Shown piece after piece: positions 1 to 6,424 of a DNA stretch of 7,095 nt. A model generated the notes under the pieces. It searched no databases, had not been told where the DNA came from, and worked only from the letters and a program-made list of their open reading frames with translations. Numbering within the stretch: position 1 is the first letter of the stretch; each line of letters starts with the position of its first letter. The DNA comes from AA29 sp041481445. Its GTDB lineage: Bacteria; Acidobacteriota; Vicinamibacteria; Fen-336. The stretch lies in NCBI GenBank assembly GCA_041481445.1, contig JBGPBV010000241.1, positions 1 to 7,095 on the forward strand, read 5' to 3'. The translations under genes were made by a program, and so were the position numbers.

Positions 1-431
1 CGCACGAGATCGACGACCAGATCCACGAGCTGCAGGACCTGATCCGGCGGATGCGCACGCAGAGGGGCGCCCCCGACCAGAACGAGCACCAGGTCATGAT
101 GGTCGAGGAGCGCATCCGCGTCCTGGAAGGCCTGCGCTTCAACGGGAGGGACCAGCACCTCCAGGTCCCGGCCGAGCTCTACCTCGCCCTGGGCAGCGCC
201 TACTTCCGTCAGGGGGCGCTGGAGGAGGCGGAGAAGGAGTACACGGAGGCGGTGAAGACGGACGCCAAGCTCGGCCCCGCCCACAACAACCTGGCCGTGA
301 TCTACATGATGAGCGGGCGCTACAAGGAGGCGCACGTCGCGCTCCAGAAGGCCGAGAAGAACGGCTACCCCGTCAACCCGAACCTGAAGAAGGACCTCGC
401 CGCGCGCGAGGCGGTGGCCAGGTCGCAGTGA
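1..431 (+). CDS. TPR-repeat protein, 3' end only (5' truncated by window edge)
   Basis: The reading frame (codons from base 3) is open from the left edge to the TGA at 429-431, so this is the last 142 residues of a longer protein; the Met at base 51 is probably internal. Fragment residues 1-45 are charged and heptad-like (HEIDDQIHELQDLIRRM), suggesting a coiled coil. Residues 57-90 and 91-124 form two 34-residue tetratricopeptide repeats, with the typical small and aromatic positions in LALGSAYFRQGALEEAEKEY and NLAVIYMMSGRYKEA. TPRs are protein-binding scaffolds, so no enzymatic role can be read here. A basic, Ala-rich tail follows. Whether the protein is exported cannot be judged without the N-terminus. 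It ends seven bases from the convergent stop of the VWFA-related gene. The TPR assignment is firm; the function is unknown. Confidence 0.85.
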   Translation, partial: HEIDDQIHELQDLIRRMRTQRGAPDQNEHQVMMVEERIRVLEGLRFNGRDQHLQVPAELYLALGSAYFRQGALEEAEKEYTEAVKTDAKLGPAHNNLAVIYMMSGRYKEAHVALQKAEKNGYPVNPNLKKDLAAREAVARSQ

Positions 432-438
432 CCGCTCT

Positions 439-2565
439 TCAGCCCTCCACGGTGAAGGGCTCGCTCACCTCGACCGTGCGGCCGGCGACCTGGTCGGCCA
501 CCGTCAGCACCAGCTCGTAGTCCCCCGGGGCCGCTCCCTGAAGCGAGAGCGCGAGCATCTGCGAGACCTGCCCTCCCGAGGCCTCGATGGGCTGCGCCCC
601 GCGCTGCACGAGCACGGTCCCATCGGCCCGCCTCACGAGGTACGACGAGGACAGGCGCGGCGCCCCCGTGGCGTCGTGGGCGGCGCCGTAGACGTCGAAG
701 GCGAAGGCGAGCCGGCTCCCCGACTTGAAGTTGCGGTGGGCGATGGGGACGGGCCGCGCCCCGCCCGCGGGATCCGCCTGCAGCCGGTCGGTGAGGATCG
801 GGGTGGAGATGCTGAGCTCGGCCGGATCGGGCACGACGAACCGCTGGCGCACCGAGCCCACGTGCCGGCTGTGCGGGTCGCGCACCACGAACCGCACCTC
901 GTAGCTGCCGGGCTTGAGCTGGAACTCGCGCACCATCGGCAGGCCGCTGGCCAGGAGCTGGGCGTGCGCGGCCTCCGGCAGGGCCACCTCGACCGACTTC
1001 TCCTCCGGCACGCTCTCGCCCGTCTGGAGCGACGAGACGACGGCGTAGGTCTCGAAGGTGCCCGTCCACTTGTCGCCAGCCTTGCGGAGCTCGACCCCGC
1101 GCAGGTCCATCTCCACCACCACCAGGGCCGCGCTCTTGCCGCCGCCGACCGGACCCAGCCCGTAGGCCACCAGCCGGAGCGGGATGGCGGCGACGTCGGA
1201 GGGAGCATCGAGGGCGGCGCGGACGCCGGGATCGACGGCGTCGCGCCGCGGGACGGGCGCCTTCTCGGAGGGCGCGAAGTAGCCGCGGCGGGCGCGCACC
1301 TTGAGGCCGGGGCGGGCCACCTCGACCTCGATCCTGCGGAACTTGCCGTCGCGCCGGGTGTCCGAGGGCACGTAGCCGAGCAGGTAGTACGACCGCGACT
1401 CCTCCGCCACCTTCCGCATCCCCCCTGCGAGGTCGTTCGTGTTGCGGATGCTCGTGCCGCCCGTGTCCACCGCCACCGACTCCGCGCCCACCGTCTCCTG
1501 CCGGACGGTGCTGAGGGTGTTCAGCGTGTCCTGCTCGAGGGTCAAGCGTCCCTGTTCGGCCGCGCCGGCTCCGGGCAGGCCGGGAAGGGCGGTGCTCTCG
1601 CCGAGCCCTCGGGCGTCCACGAAGTAGAAGGCGGCGTTGGCGCTGCGGGCCGCCCGCACGACCTCCTTGAACCCGGGCAGGGTCTGGTCCAGCGCGAAGC
1701 CGTCCGAGACGAAGAGCACCGTCTTGCGTCCCTTCTCGTTCCGCAACGCCTCCGCCACGCGGGTGAACGTGCCTAGCGTGTGCTGCATCCTCACCGCGTA
1801 GGCCTGGTAGACCGCCTCCGCGCTCGCCTTCGCCTGCTGGGCGCCCGGATTGATCTCGAGCTGGGCCACCGACCGGATGTCCTCGGATGTGGTGAACTCC
1901 TGGATGACCCCGTTCTCGTACCAGCGCCGCAGGATCTGGGGGAGGACCACCGTCTCACGCCCGGAATGGATCTGCACGGCCTCGTAGTCGGAGATCCGCG
2001 CCACGGACGTGTCGGGGCGGAACCGGCTCTCCAGGCCGTCCACGAAGCGGTTCACGGCCGGGATCCCCTCCGGCACGCGCTCCGTGATCCCCATCCCGCC
2101 GCTGGCCGCCACCACCTGGACGAGGTCGCCCGCGCGCAGGCCCGTCTGGACGAACTGCCGGACCGCCTTCCGCGCGGCCTCGACGGTGGTGGGCTCGAGG
2201 CTCATGTCGTCGAAGACGATGACGAAGAGGCGCGTGGGGAGGGGGGGAACGGAGTTGTCGGAGACGCGCGTCCGCACGACCGCCTCCGGCGCGGTGGCGG
2301 ACTCGGAGAGGTCCACCGCTTCGAAGCTGGTGAGCGCTTGGGGGCGGCCGTCCTCGCGGACGGTGAAGTCCTCCCGGCGGAGCCCCTCCACCGGCGTGCC
2401 CTTGTCGTCGAACACGAGCACGTCCACCGTCACCTGCTCCACGCCGGACGGGAAGACGACCTCGGGGGAAGGCTGGGGACGCGGCGCCTGACTGCGGACG
2501 GCCGGCGGTACGACGACCGACGCGACCAGGACGAGAGCGGCGGGCAGGTTTCGGTTCATGGCCAC
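439..2565 (-). CDS. Exported VWFA-related protein (acidobacterial TIGR03436 type)
   Basis: This is a 708-residue protein with a Sec-type signal peptide (residues about 1-26, hydrophobic core LPAALVLVASVVVP, likely cut after a Ser/Ala-containing stretch), so it acts outside the cytoplasm. Residues 43-85 form the family's N-terminal beta unit (VTVDVLVFDDKGTPVEGL, then EDFTVREDG). A von Willebrand A-like domain spans about 111-430. It contains an FDDMSLE MIDAS-like loop (118-124), FVSDGF (285-290), and the family-typical ending SYYLLGYVPSD through RARRGYFAP (392-431). The canonical DxSxS is DMSLE here, so the last Ser is replaced by Glu124 and metal-dependent adhesion is uncertain. Residues 460-708 look like two beta-sandwich units, each with a PGxYE/PGDYE motif (552, 680). 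There is no cysteine. The start is GTG at 2565, with ATG at 2559 an equally good choice. It is the last gene of the minus-strand cluster, 16 bases after mrp. Its cellular role is unknown. Confidence 0.9.
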   Translation of the reverse strand: MAMNRNLPAALVLVASVVVPPAVRSQAPRPQPSPEVVFPSGVEQVTVDVLVFDDKGTPVEGLRREDFTVREDGRPQALTSFEAVDLSESATAPEAVVRTRVSDNSVPPLPTRLFVIVFDDMSLEPTTVEAARKAVRQFVQTGLRAGDLVQVVAASGGMGITERVPEGIPAVNRFVDGLESRFRPDTSVARISDYEAVQIHSGRETVVLPQILRRWYENGVIQEFTTSEDIRSVAQLEINPGAQQAKASAEAVYQAYAVRMQHTLGTFTRVAEALRNEKGRKTVLFVSDGFALDQTLPGFKEVVRAARSANAAFYFVDARGLGESTALPGLPGAGAAEQGRLTLEQDTLNTLSTVRQETVGAESVAVDTGGTSIRNTNDLAGGMRKVAEESRSYYLLGYVPSDTRRDGKFRRIEVEVARPGLKVRARRGYFAPSEKAPVPRRDAVDPGVRAALDAPSDVAAIPLRLVAYGLGPVGGGKSAALVVVEMDLRGVELRKAGDKWTGTFETYAVVSSLQTGESVPEEKSVEVALPEAAHAQLLASGLPMVREFQLKPGSYEVRFVVRDPHSRHVGSVRQRFVVPDPAELSISTPILTDRLQADPAGGARPVPIAHRNFKSGSRLAFAFDVYGAAHDATGAPRLSSSYLVRRADGTVLVQRGAQPIEASGGQVSQMLALSLQGAAPGDYELVLTVADQVAGRTVEVSEPFTVEG

Positions 2566-2581
2566 GGCGAGGCCCCGCGGG

Positions 2582-3652
2582 TCAGGCGGTCTGGATGACC
2601 TTCAGGACGCGCATGTTCTGTTTCGAGATCTCGGCGGCCACGCGCCCGGCGATGGCGAGGAAGGCCTGGCCGGCGGGCGACTCCGGGGCCGAGGCCACGA
2701 TCGGCTGTCCCTCGTCCCCTCCCGCGCGCACCCGCGTGTCGATGGGCACCTCGCCCAGCATCGGGATGCCGAGGTCCTCCGCCATCCTCGCTCCCCCGCC
2801 GTGGCCGAAGATCTCCGTCCGCTCCTGGCAGTGGCCGCAGACGAAGTAGCTCATGTTCTCGACCACGCCGAGCACGGGGATGTTGAGCTGGCGGAACATC
2901 GCGACCGCCTTGCGCACGTCGGAGACGGAGACGCCCTGGGGCGTGGTCACCACCACCGCCCCCGCCACCGGCACGCTCTGGGCCATGCTGAGGGAGACGT
3001 CGCCCGTGCCCGGGGGCAGGTCCACCACCAGGTAGTCGAGCTCGCCCCACTCCACCTCGCGCATGAACTGCTGGACGGCGCCGTGCAGCATGGGGCCGCG
3101 CCAGATGATGGGCTGGTCGGCGGGCACCAGCATCCCCATCGAGATGACCTTCACCCCGAAGGCTTCCGGGGGAATCATGCGCTTGGCCTCGCTCACCTCG
3201 GGGCCGCGGTCGATGCCGAGCATCTGGGGCGTGTTGGGCCCGTAGACGTCGGCGTCCATGAGGCCGACGCGCGCCCCCTTGCTCTGGAGGGCGAGGGCCA
3301 GGTTGACGGCGGTCGTGGACTTGCCGACCCCGCCCTTGCCTGCGCCCACCGCGATGATGTTGCGGACGCCGGGGACCTCCTGCCGGCCGAAGCCGCCGCG
3401 CGCCTTCACGTCCGCCGTCATCGTGGCCCGCGCCGCGGTGACGCCGGGCAGCGCGCGGACGCGCTCCTCCGCCTCCGCCTTCATCTGGTCGCGGACGGGG
3501 CAGGCGGGGGTGGTCAGCTCGATCGTGAAGTCGACCTCGGAGCCCGCGACCTTCACGTTCTTCACGAAGCCGAGGGTGACGATGTCCTTGTGGAGGTCGG
3601 GATCCTGGACGGCGCGGAGGACGGCGAGGACCTGTTCCTGGGAGACGCTCAC
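2582..3652 (-). CDS. mrp: Mrp/ApbC/NBP35-family iron-sulfur carrier P-loop ATPase
   Basis: This 356-residue cytoplasmic protein has the usual length and domain order of bacterial Mrp. Residues 1-85 are a MIP18/DUF59-type domain containing TTPACPVRDQM, with the conserved Cys51. Residues 97-345 are the ParA/MinD-like ATPase. The deviant Walker A GAGKGGVGKS lies at 103-112, with signature Lys106 and Lys111. The switch-like LMDADVYGPN is at 131-140 and DLPPGTGD at 211-218. The CxxC pair Cys272/Cys275 in VCGHC is the ligand set expected to hold a bridging Fe-S cluster in the dimer. The family binds and transfers Fe-S clusters to apoproteins, with ATP hydrolysis needed in vivo. The start is GTG at 3652, supported by a Shine-Dalgarno AAGGAAG about six bases upstream. 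It lies 31 bases after tlpA and 16 bases before the VWFA-related gene. Family assignment is very secure; the client proteins are unknown. Confidence 0.96.
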   Translation of the reverse strand: MSVSQEQVLAVLRAVQDPDLHKDIVTLGFVKNVKVAGSEVDFTIELTTPACPVRDQMKAEAEERVRALPGVTAARATMTADVKARGGFGRQEVPGVRNIIAVGAGKGGVGKSTTAVNLALALQSKGARVGLMDADVYGPNTPQMLGIDRGPEVSEAKRMIPPEAFGVKVISMGMLVPADQPIIWRGPMLHGAVQQFMREVEWGELDYLVVDLPPGTGDVSLSMAQSVPVAGAVVVTTPQGVSVSDVRKAVAMFRQLNIPVLGVVENMSYFVCGHCQERTEIFGHGGGARMAEDLGIPMLGEVPIDTRVRAGGDEGQPIVASAPESPAGQAFLAIAGRVAAEISKQNMRVLKVIQTA

Positions 3653-3658
3653 TCGATT

Positions 3659-3665
3659 CTTCCTT
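3659..3665 (-). promoter_or_regulatory. Ribosome binding site for mrp
   Basis: On the minus strand the bases before the GTG at 3652 read AAGGAAG followed by AATCGA. This is the clearest Shine-Dalgarno match in the window, at good spacing, and it decides the GTG start for mrp. By contrast, the first gene and tlpA have no obvious Shine-Dalgarno before their ATG candidates. Confidence 0.7.
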
Positions 3666-3683
3666 GGCGCGACGCGCGCGCGA

Positions 3684-4205
3684 TCAGCTCTGGACGGCGA
3701 GGGCCTGGTCGACCGCCTTCTGCAGCCGCTCGAACTTGTCCGGCGTGGACCCGAGCACCGTGAGGCGGATGCGCCCCTCGGCGTCGAGGACGAACGTGGT
3801 GGGAAAGCCCTGGTTGCCTCCGAACGCCTCGGCCATGTCGTCCGTGCCCAGGAGCTGGCGGTAGGTCACCCGGTGCTCGCGGATGAAGTCCTGGACCTCC
3901 TTGGGCTCGCCGGAGTCGAAGACCACGCCCACGACCTCGACCCCCCGCGCGCGGTTGCGCTCGGCGAAGCGGACGTATTCCGGGAGCTCGGTCAGGCAGG
4001 GGCCGCACCACGTCGCCCAGAAGTCCATCACGACGACCTTGCCCTTGAAGGAGGCCTTGGTGGCCCGGCCGCCGTCGAGATCGGCCAGCTCGAACGCGGG
4101 CGCGTCCCGGACGACGGCGGCCGGCGGCCGGCCACAGGAGCCGGCGGCCAGGACGAGGAGGCCGCCCACGGCGGCGAGGACACGAGGCATGCGCAAGACG
4201 CCCAT
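3684..4205 (-). CDS. TlpA/ResA-like extracytoplasmic thiol-disulfide oxidoreductase
   Basis: This 173-residue protein has an N-terminal export signal (residues 6-23, PRVLAAVGGLLVLAAGS). Cys24 follows and could be a lipidation site, although Ala at -3 makes the lipobox weak. The remainder is a thioredoxin-fold AhpC/TSA-Redoxin domain. It opens with APAFELADLDG (35-45), carries the catalytic WCGPC at 66-70 (Cys67, Cys70) inside DFWATWCGPC, and has the cis-proline motif GFPTTFVLD at 133-141 (Pro135). Such proteins reduce disulfides outside the membrane, often apocytochrome c cysteines, using electrons from CcdA, which is encoded just upstream (19-base gap). The listed start is ATG at 4205. ATG at 4190 (MPRVLAAV) gives a more ordinary signal peptide and fits the TATAAT that overlaps the first ATG, so I rate the two starts about equal. 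Family firm; exact substrate unknown; could equally be called a ResA-like protein. Confidence 0.92.
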   Translation of the reverse strand: MGVLRMPRVLAAVGGLLVLAAGSCGRPPAAVVRDAPAFELADLDGGRATKASFKGKVVVMDFWATWCGPCLTELPEYVRFAERNRARGVEVVGVVFDSGEPKEVQDFIREHRVTYRQLLGTDDMAEAFGGNQGFPTTFVLDAEGRIRLTVLGSTPDKFERLQKAVDQALAVQS

Positions 4206-4209
4206 TATA
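4204..4209 (-). promoter_or_regulatory. Candidate -10 element (TATAAT) for tlpA
   Basis: The minus strand reads TCGTATAATGGGC here, a perfect TATAAT in otherwise GC-rich DNA. No TTGACA-like -35 is seen at 16-18 bases. It overlaps the first ATG of tlpA. A transcript starting about seven bases further on would reach the second in-frame ATG (4190) with a leader of only about six bases. The same 9-mer TCGTATAAT lies before the first gene of the cluster. This would be an internal promoter for tlpA, mrp and the VWFA-related gene. The motif is seen; promoter activity is inferred. Confidence 0.35.
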
Positions 4210-4224
4210 CGACGCTCGGCCGGG

Positions 4225-4959
4225 CTATCCGATGCGGGTCAGGGCCGGGAACATCTTCGAGAACGTCCGCGCCAGCAGCTCCAGGCGGTTCGACATCAGC
4301 AGGACGCCCACGGCGACGAGCAGCAGGCCGGACCCGACCTCGACCGCGTGCATGTGGCGCTTGAGCGCGCCCGAGGCCTTGAAGAACCGGTTCACGGCCA
4401 GGCCGGCCAGGAGGAACGGGATGCCCAGCCCCGCCGAGTAGAACGAGAGCAGCACGACCCCCTGCGCCACCGTCTCCTGCTGCGAGGCGTAGACGAGGAT
4501 GCCGCCGAGGATGGGGCCGATGCACGGGGTCCAGCCGAAGCCGAAGGCGAGGCCCACGACGTAGGCGCCGGCCAGGCCCAGCGGCTTCTCGCGCATCTCC
4601 GCCCGACGCTCGTAGAGCAGCCAGGGGATCTTGATGAACCCCGCGGTGTGGAGCCCGAGGACGACCACGATCGCGCCCCCCACCACCGCCAGCTCGCGCT
4701 TGTACCGCTGCAGGTAGTAGCCGAGCAGGGTGGCCGCCGCCCCCAGGCTCACGAACACGGTCGAGAAGCCGAGCACGAACACGAGGCTCGTGATGACGAT
4801 GCGGCGCATGAGGTGGGCGGGCGCCGCCTCCGGCCCCTTGAGCTGGGACACGTTCACGCCGCTGATGAACGACAGGTACCCGGGCACGATCGGGAGGACG
4901 CAGGGCGACAGGAACGAAGCCAGCCCGGCCAGGAATGCCGTGAGCAGGGAAATGGTCAC
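4225..4959 (-). CDS. ccdA: CcdA, thiol-disulfide electron transporter of the inner membrane
   Basis: This 244-residue polytopic membrane protein has about six hydrophobic helices, at roughly 4-25, 52-77, 89-109, 128-156, 165-189 and 205-223. It carries the two family motifs with the redox-active cysteines: FLSPCVLPIVPGYL (Cys20) near the start of helix 1 and GFGWTPCIGPILGG (Cys146) in helix 4. CcdA (the DsbD transmembrane family in its short form) carries reducing equivalents from cytoplasmic thioredoxin to extracytoplasmic thioredoxin-like proteins. The adjacent TlpA-like gene is the natural partner. The same frame stays open far upstream (to about 6087), but that part is antisense-like Arg/Gly/Pro-rich shadow. 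The real start is GTG at 4959, which places the membrane helix and SPCVLP motif correctly and overlaps the upstream stop as GTGA. Length and motifs are normal for the family. Confidence 0.95.
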   Translation of the reverse strand: MTISLLTAFLAGLASFLSPCVLPIVPGYLSFISGVNVSQLKGPEAAPAHLMRRIVITSLVFVLGFSTVFVSLGAAATLLGYYLQRYKRELAVVGGAIVVVLGLHTAGFIKIPWLLYERRAEMREKPLGLAGAYVVGLAFGFGWTPCIGPILGGILVYASQQETVAQGVVLLSFYSAGLGIPFLLAGLAVNRFFKASGALKRHMHAVEVGSGLLLVAVGVLLMSNRLELLARTFSKMFPALTRIG

Positions 4960-6317
4960 TGGACTCGCTCGAGCATGAGGTTGTCGGCCGCCTTCCTTCC
5001 GGACTTCGCGAGGTCGTACCAGCGGCCCTCGATGCGGACCCGCACCACGTCCGCGGTGTAGTCGTTGTTGGTCTCGTGCTCGTCGCAGCTCGAGAGCAGC
5101 CAGGAGCCCACTCCGTAGATGTCGGCGGGGACGGCCAGGTCCTCGAAGTTCCTGATCTTGGCGGGGGTGAACCCGCCGGACACCGCGATCTTCACGTCCT
5201 GGCAATAGCGCTCGGCCAGCGGGCGGTCCTCCGGCTCCAGGTCCCAGTCCATCCACTCGCGGTCGATGGCCTCGCGCATGGCGAAGACCAGGCGGGGGTT
5301 CACGCCGCAGTCGAGGCGCTTGTCCCCGAGCGGAGGGACGGACACGTCGCGCATGTTCGCGGAGGTGTCGGGACGGACGCCGTAGAGCTTGAACTTCCGC
5401 GCCTCCTCCGCCTTGCCTTCCTTCAGCAGGGCCAGGTAGCGCGCGAACATGGTCCGGATGACGTGGCGCGACGTGCCCACGCAGTCGTTGCGGAAGTCCA
5501 CGAGGGCGATGCGCGGGACGTCCGCCGGCCGCGTGGCCGCGAAGGCCATGGTGGCCTCGGCGGTGTCGCCCAGGAAGCAGGCGATCGCGGAGTGCGAGAC
5601 GGTGCCCCCGCCCGCGCCTCCCCACCAGTCGCCCTGGGCGTCCGTCGACACCGAGGCGGCGAGGCTCTTGCCGAAGTTCTGGTTGAAGAGCTGGACCGCG
5701 ACCTGGTACGCGTAGCCGTCCGCCGCCTGCACCTCGTGGGCGTCGAAGCGGGCCGGGAAGAACAGGATCTGCTTCCCCCGGGCCGCCTTCAGCACCTCGT
5801 ACACGTTGGTGGCCACGCGGCTGCCGCGGGTGAGCGCGCCCAGGGTGGGCGTCTCCAGGATGGCGAAATCGCGGTAGCGGCCGCGCACCCGCATGACCGG
5901 GGTGACCTGCAGGACGTCGCCCTCGAAGGGCGCCTCGGAGCCGTCGTGGACGGCCCAGACCTCCATCTTCTCGAAGGTGTTGACGAAGCGGCCGGCCTCG
6001 TCGAAGTGGCCGGTGCACTCGCGCAGCATGGCCAGGGCCTTGTCCACCCCCACCACCACGCAGGAGGGCTGCCGGCGCGGGAACCACTGCATCTCGACCT
6101 CGATGTTCCCCACGTCCACGTTGTGGAGGTCCACGTCGATGTCGCTCAGGTCGGGGGCGGTGCCACCGAACCGATAGCCGCTCTGGGACAGCTCGGCCAG
6201 GGTGCGCGCGATGTTGATGAAGTACTTGTCGGAGTACCAGCCTTCGCGCATGCGCTCGATGTCGAGCTTGAAGACGGAGGGAGGCAGGCGGCGCCGATCG
6301 AATATGGTCATGCCCAT
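4956..6317 (-). CDS. Nicotinate phosphoribosyltransferase-like protein
   Basis: This is a 453-residue soluble protein (from ATG 6317) resembling COG1488 nicotinate phosphoribosyltransferases, which make nicotinate mononucleotide from nicotinate and PRPP in NAD salvage. Family landmarks are WYSDKYF (27-33), the position of the usual TDxY; ILETPTLG (153-160); GGTVSHSAIACF (237-248) with His242 at the expected catalytic-histidine position; ALVDFRND (271-278); SGGFTPAKIRNFE (380-392); and YGVGSWL (401-407). The usual R(L/P)DSGD motif is RPDTSANMRD here (315-324): Arg315 and Asp317 remain, but SGD is lost. It may therefore be a divergent subfamily or have altered substrate choice. Start choice is open: GTG 6353 adds 12 residues across an AT-richer stretch containing TATAAT, while ATG 6317 and ATG 6311 are both plausible. 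Its TGA overlaps the ccdA GTG. It is the first gene of the cluster. Confidence 0.83.
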   Translation of the reverse strand: MGMTIFDRRRLPPSVFKLDIERMREGWYSDKYFINIARTLAELSQSGYRFGGTAPDLSDIDVDLHNVDVGNIEVEMQWFPRRQPSCVVVGVDKALAMLRECTGHFDEAGRFVNTFEKMEVWAVHDGSEAPFEGDVLQVTPVMRVRGRYRDFAILETPTLGALTRGSRVATNVYEVLKAARGKQILFFPARFDAHEVQAADGYAYQVAVQLFNQNFGKSLAASVSTDAQGDWWGGAGGGTVSHSAIACFLGDTAEATMAFAATRPADVPRIALVDFRNDCVGTSRHVIRTMFARYLALLKEGKAEEARKFKLYGVRPDTSANMRDVSVPPLGDKRLDCGVNPRLVFAMREAIDREWMDWDLEPEDRPLAERYCQDVKIAVSGGFTPAKIRNFEDLAVPADIYGVGSWLLSSCDEHETNNDYTADVVRVRIEGRWYDLAKSGRKAADNLMLERVQ

Positions 6318-6320
6318 TCG

Positions 6321-6326
6321 ATTATA
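6321..6326 (-). promoter_or_regulatory. Candidate -10 element (TATAAT) for the minus-strand cluster
   Basis: The minus strand reads TCGTATAATCGAATGGGCATG. A perfect TATAAT lies three bases before the first ATG (6317) and nine before the second (6311). With a start point about seven bases downstream, the mRNA would begin at roughly 6313-6314, leaving ATG 6311 almost leaderless. No TTGACA-like -35 is visible at 16-18 bases. If correct, this excludes the GTG at 6353 as the start. The 9-mer TCGTATAAT is repeated before tlpA. Function is inferred from position and sequence only. Confidence 0.4.
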
Positions 6327-6353
6327 CGAGGGCGGCGCGGGGGGCACCTCCAC

Positions 6354-6424
6354 GCTCCGGCCCCGCGCCCGCTTTGTCGTGGCTCGGGCCGTATGTTCTA
6401 CTTGGATGCCCCGCCGGGGCCCTC
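6354..6424. promoter_or_regulatory. Divergent intergenic region
   Basis: These bases separate the minus-strand cluster from the plus-strand sensor gene, so promoters for at least the sensor should lie here. On the plus strand TTGTCG (6374-6379) is followed after 17 bases by TCTACT (6397-6402), a weak sigma-70-like pair that lacks the important second-position A of the -10. A short dyad, GCCCCG-C-CGGGGC, spans 6408-6420 just before the sensor start. Neither element is strong by sequence alone. Confidence 0.3.

Noticed and set aside
676..1776. Long plus-strand open frame opposite the VWFA-related gene
   Set aside because: Composition is His/Arg/Gly/Ala-rich with no domain, as expected for the antisense of a GC-rich gene; the minus-strand product has clear family motifs.
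4119..4133. GGCCGGC-type palindromic run that might be a repeat or site
   Set aside because: It lies inside the tlpA signal peptide and early coding region and is explained by Ala/Gly/Arg/Pro codons in GC-rich DNA.
3258..4364. Long plus-strand open frame across mrp, tlpA and the ccdA end
   Set aside because: It runs antisense to three recognisable genes, and the translation is low in motifs and rich in Arg/Ala/Pro.
4960..6087. An N-terminal extension of about 376 residues in the same open frame as ccdA
   Set aside because: Its translation is Arg/Gly/Pro/His-rich and shadows the NAPRT-like gene in another frame; the GTGA overlap and the membrane motif position give the true start at 4959.
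6406..6408. ATG as the start of the sensor gene
   Set aside because: It is out of frame with the membrane protein; its own frame gives only Arg/Pro-rich shadow sequence.
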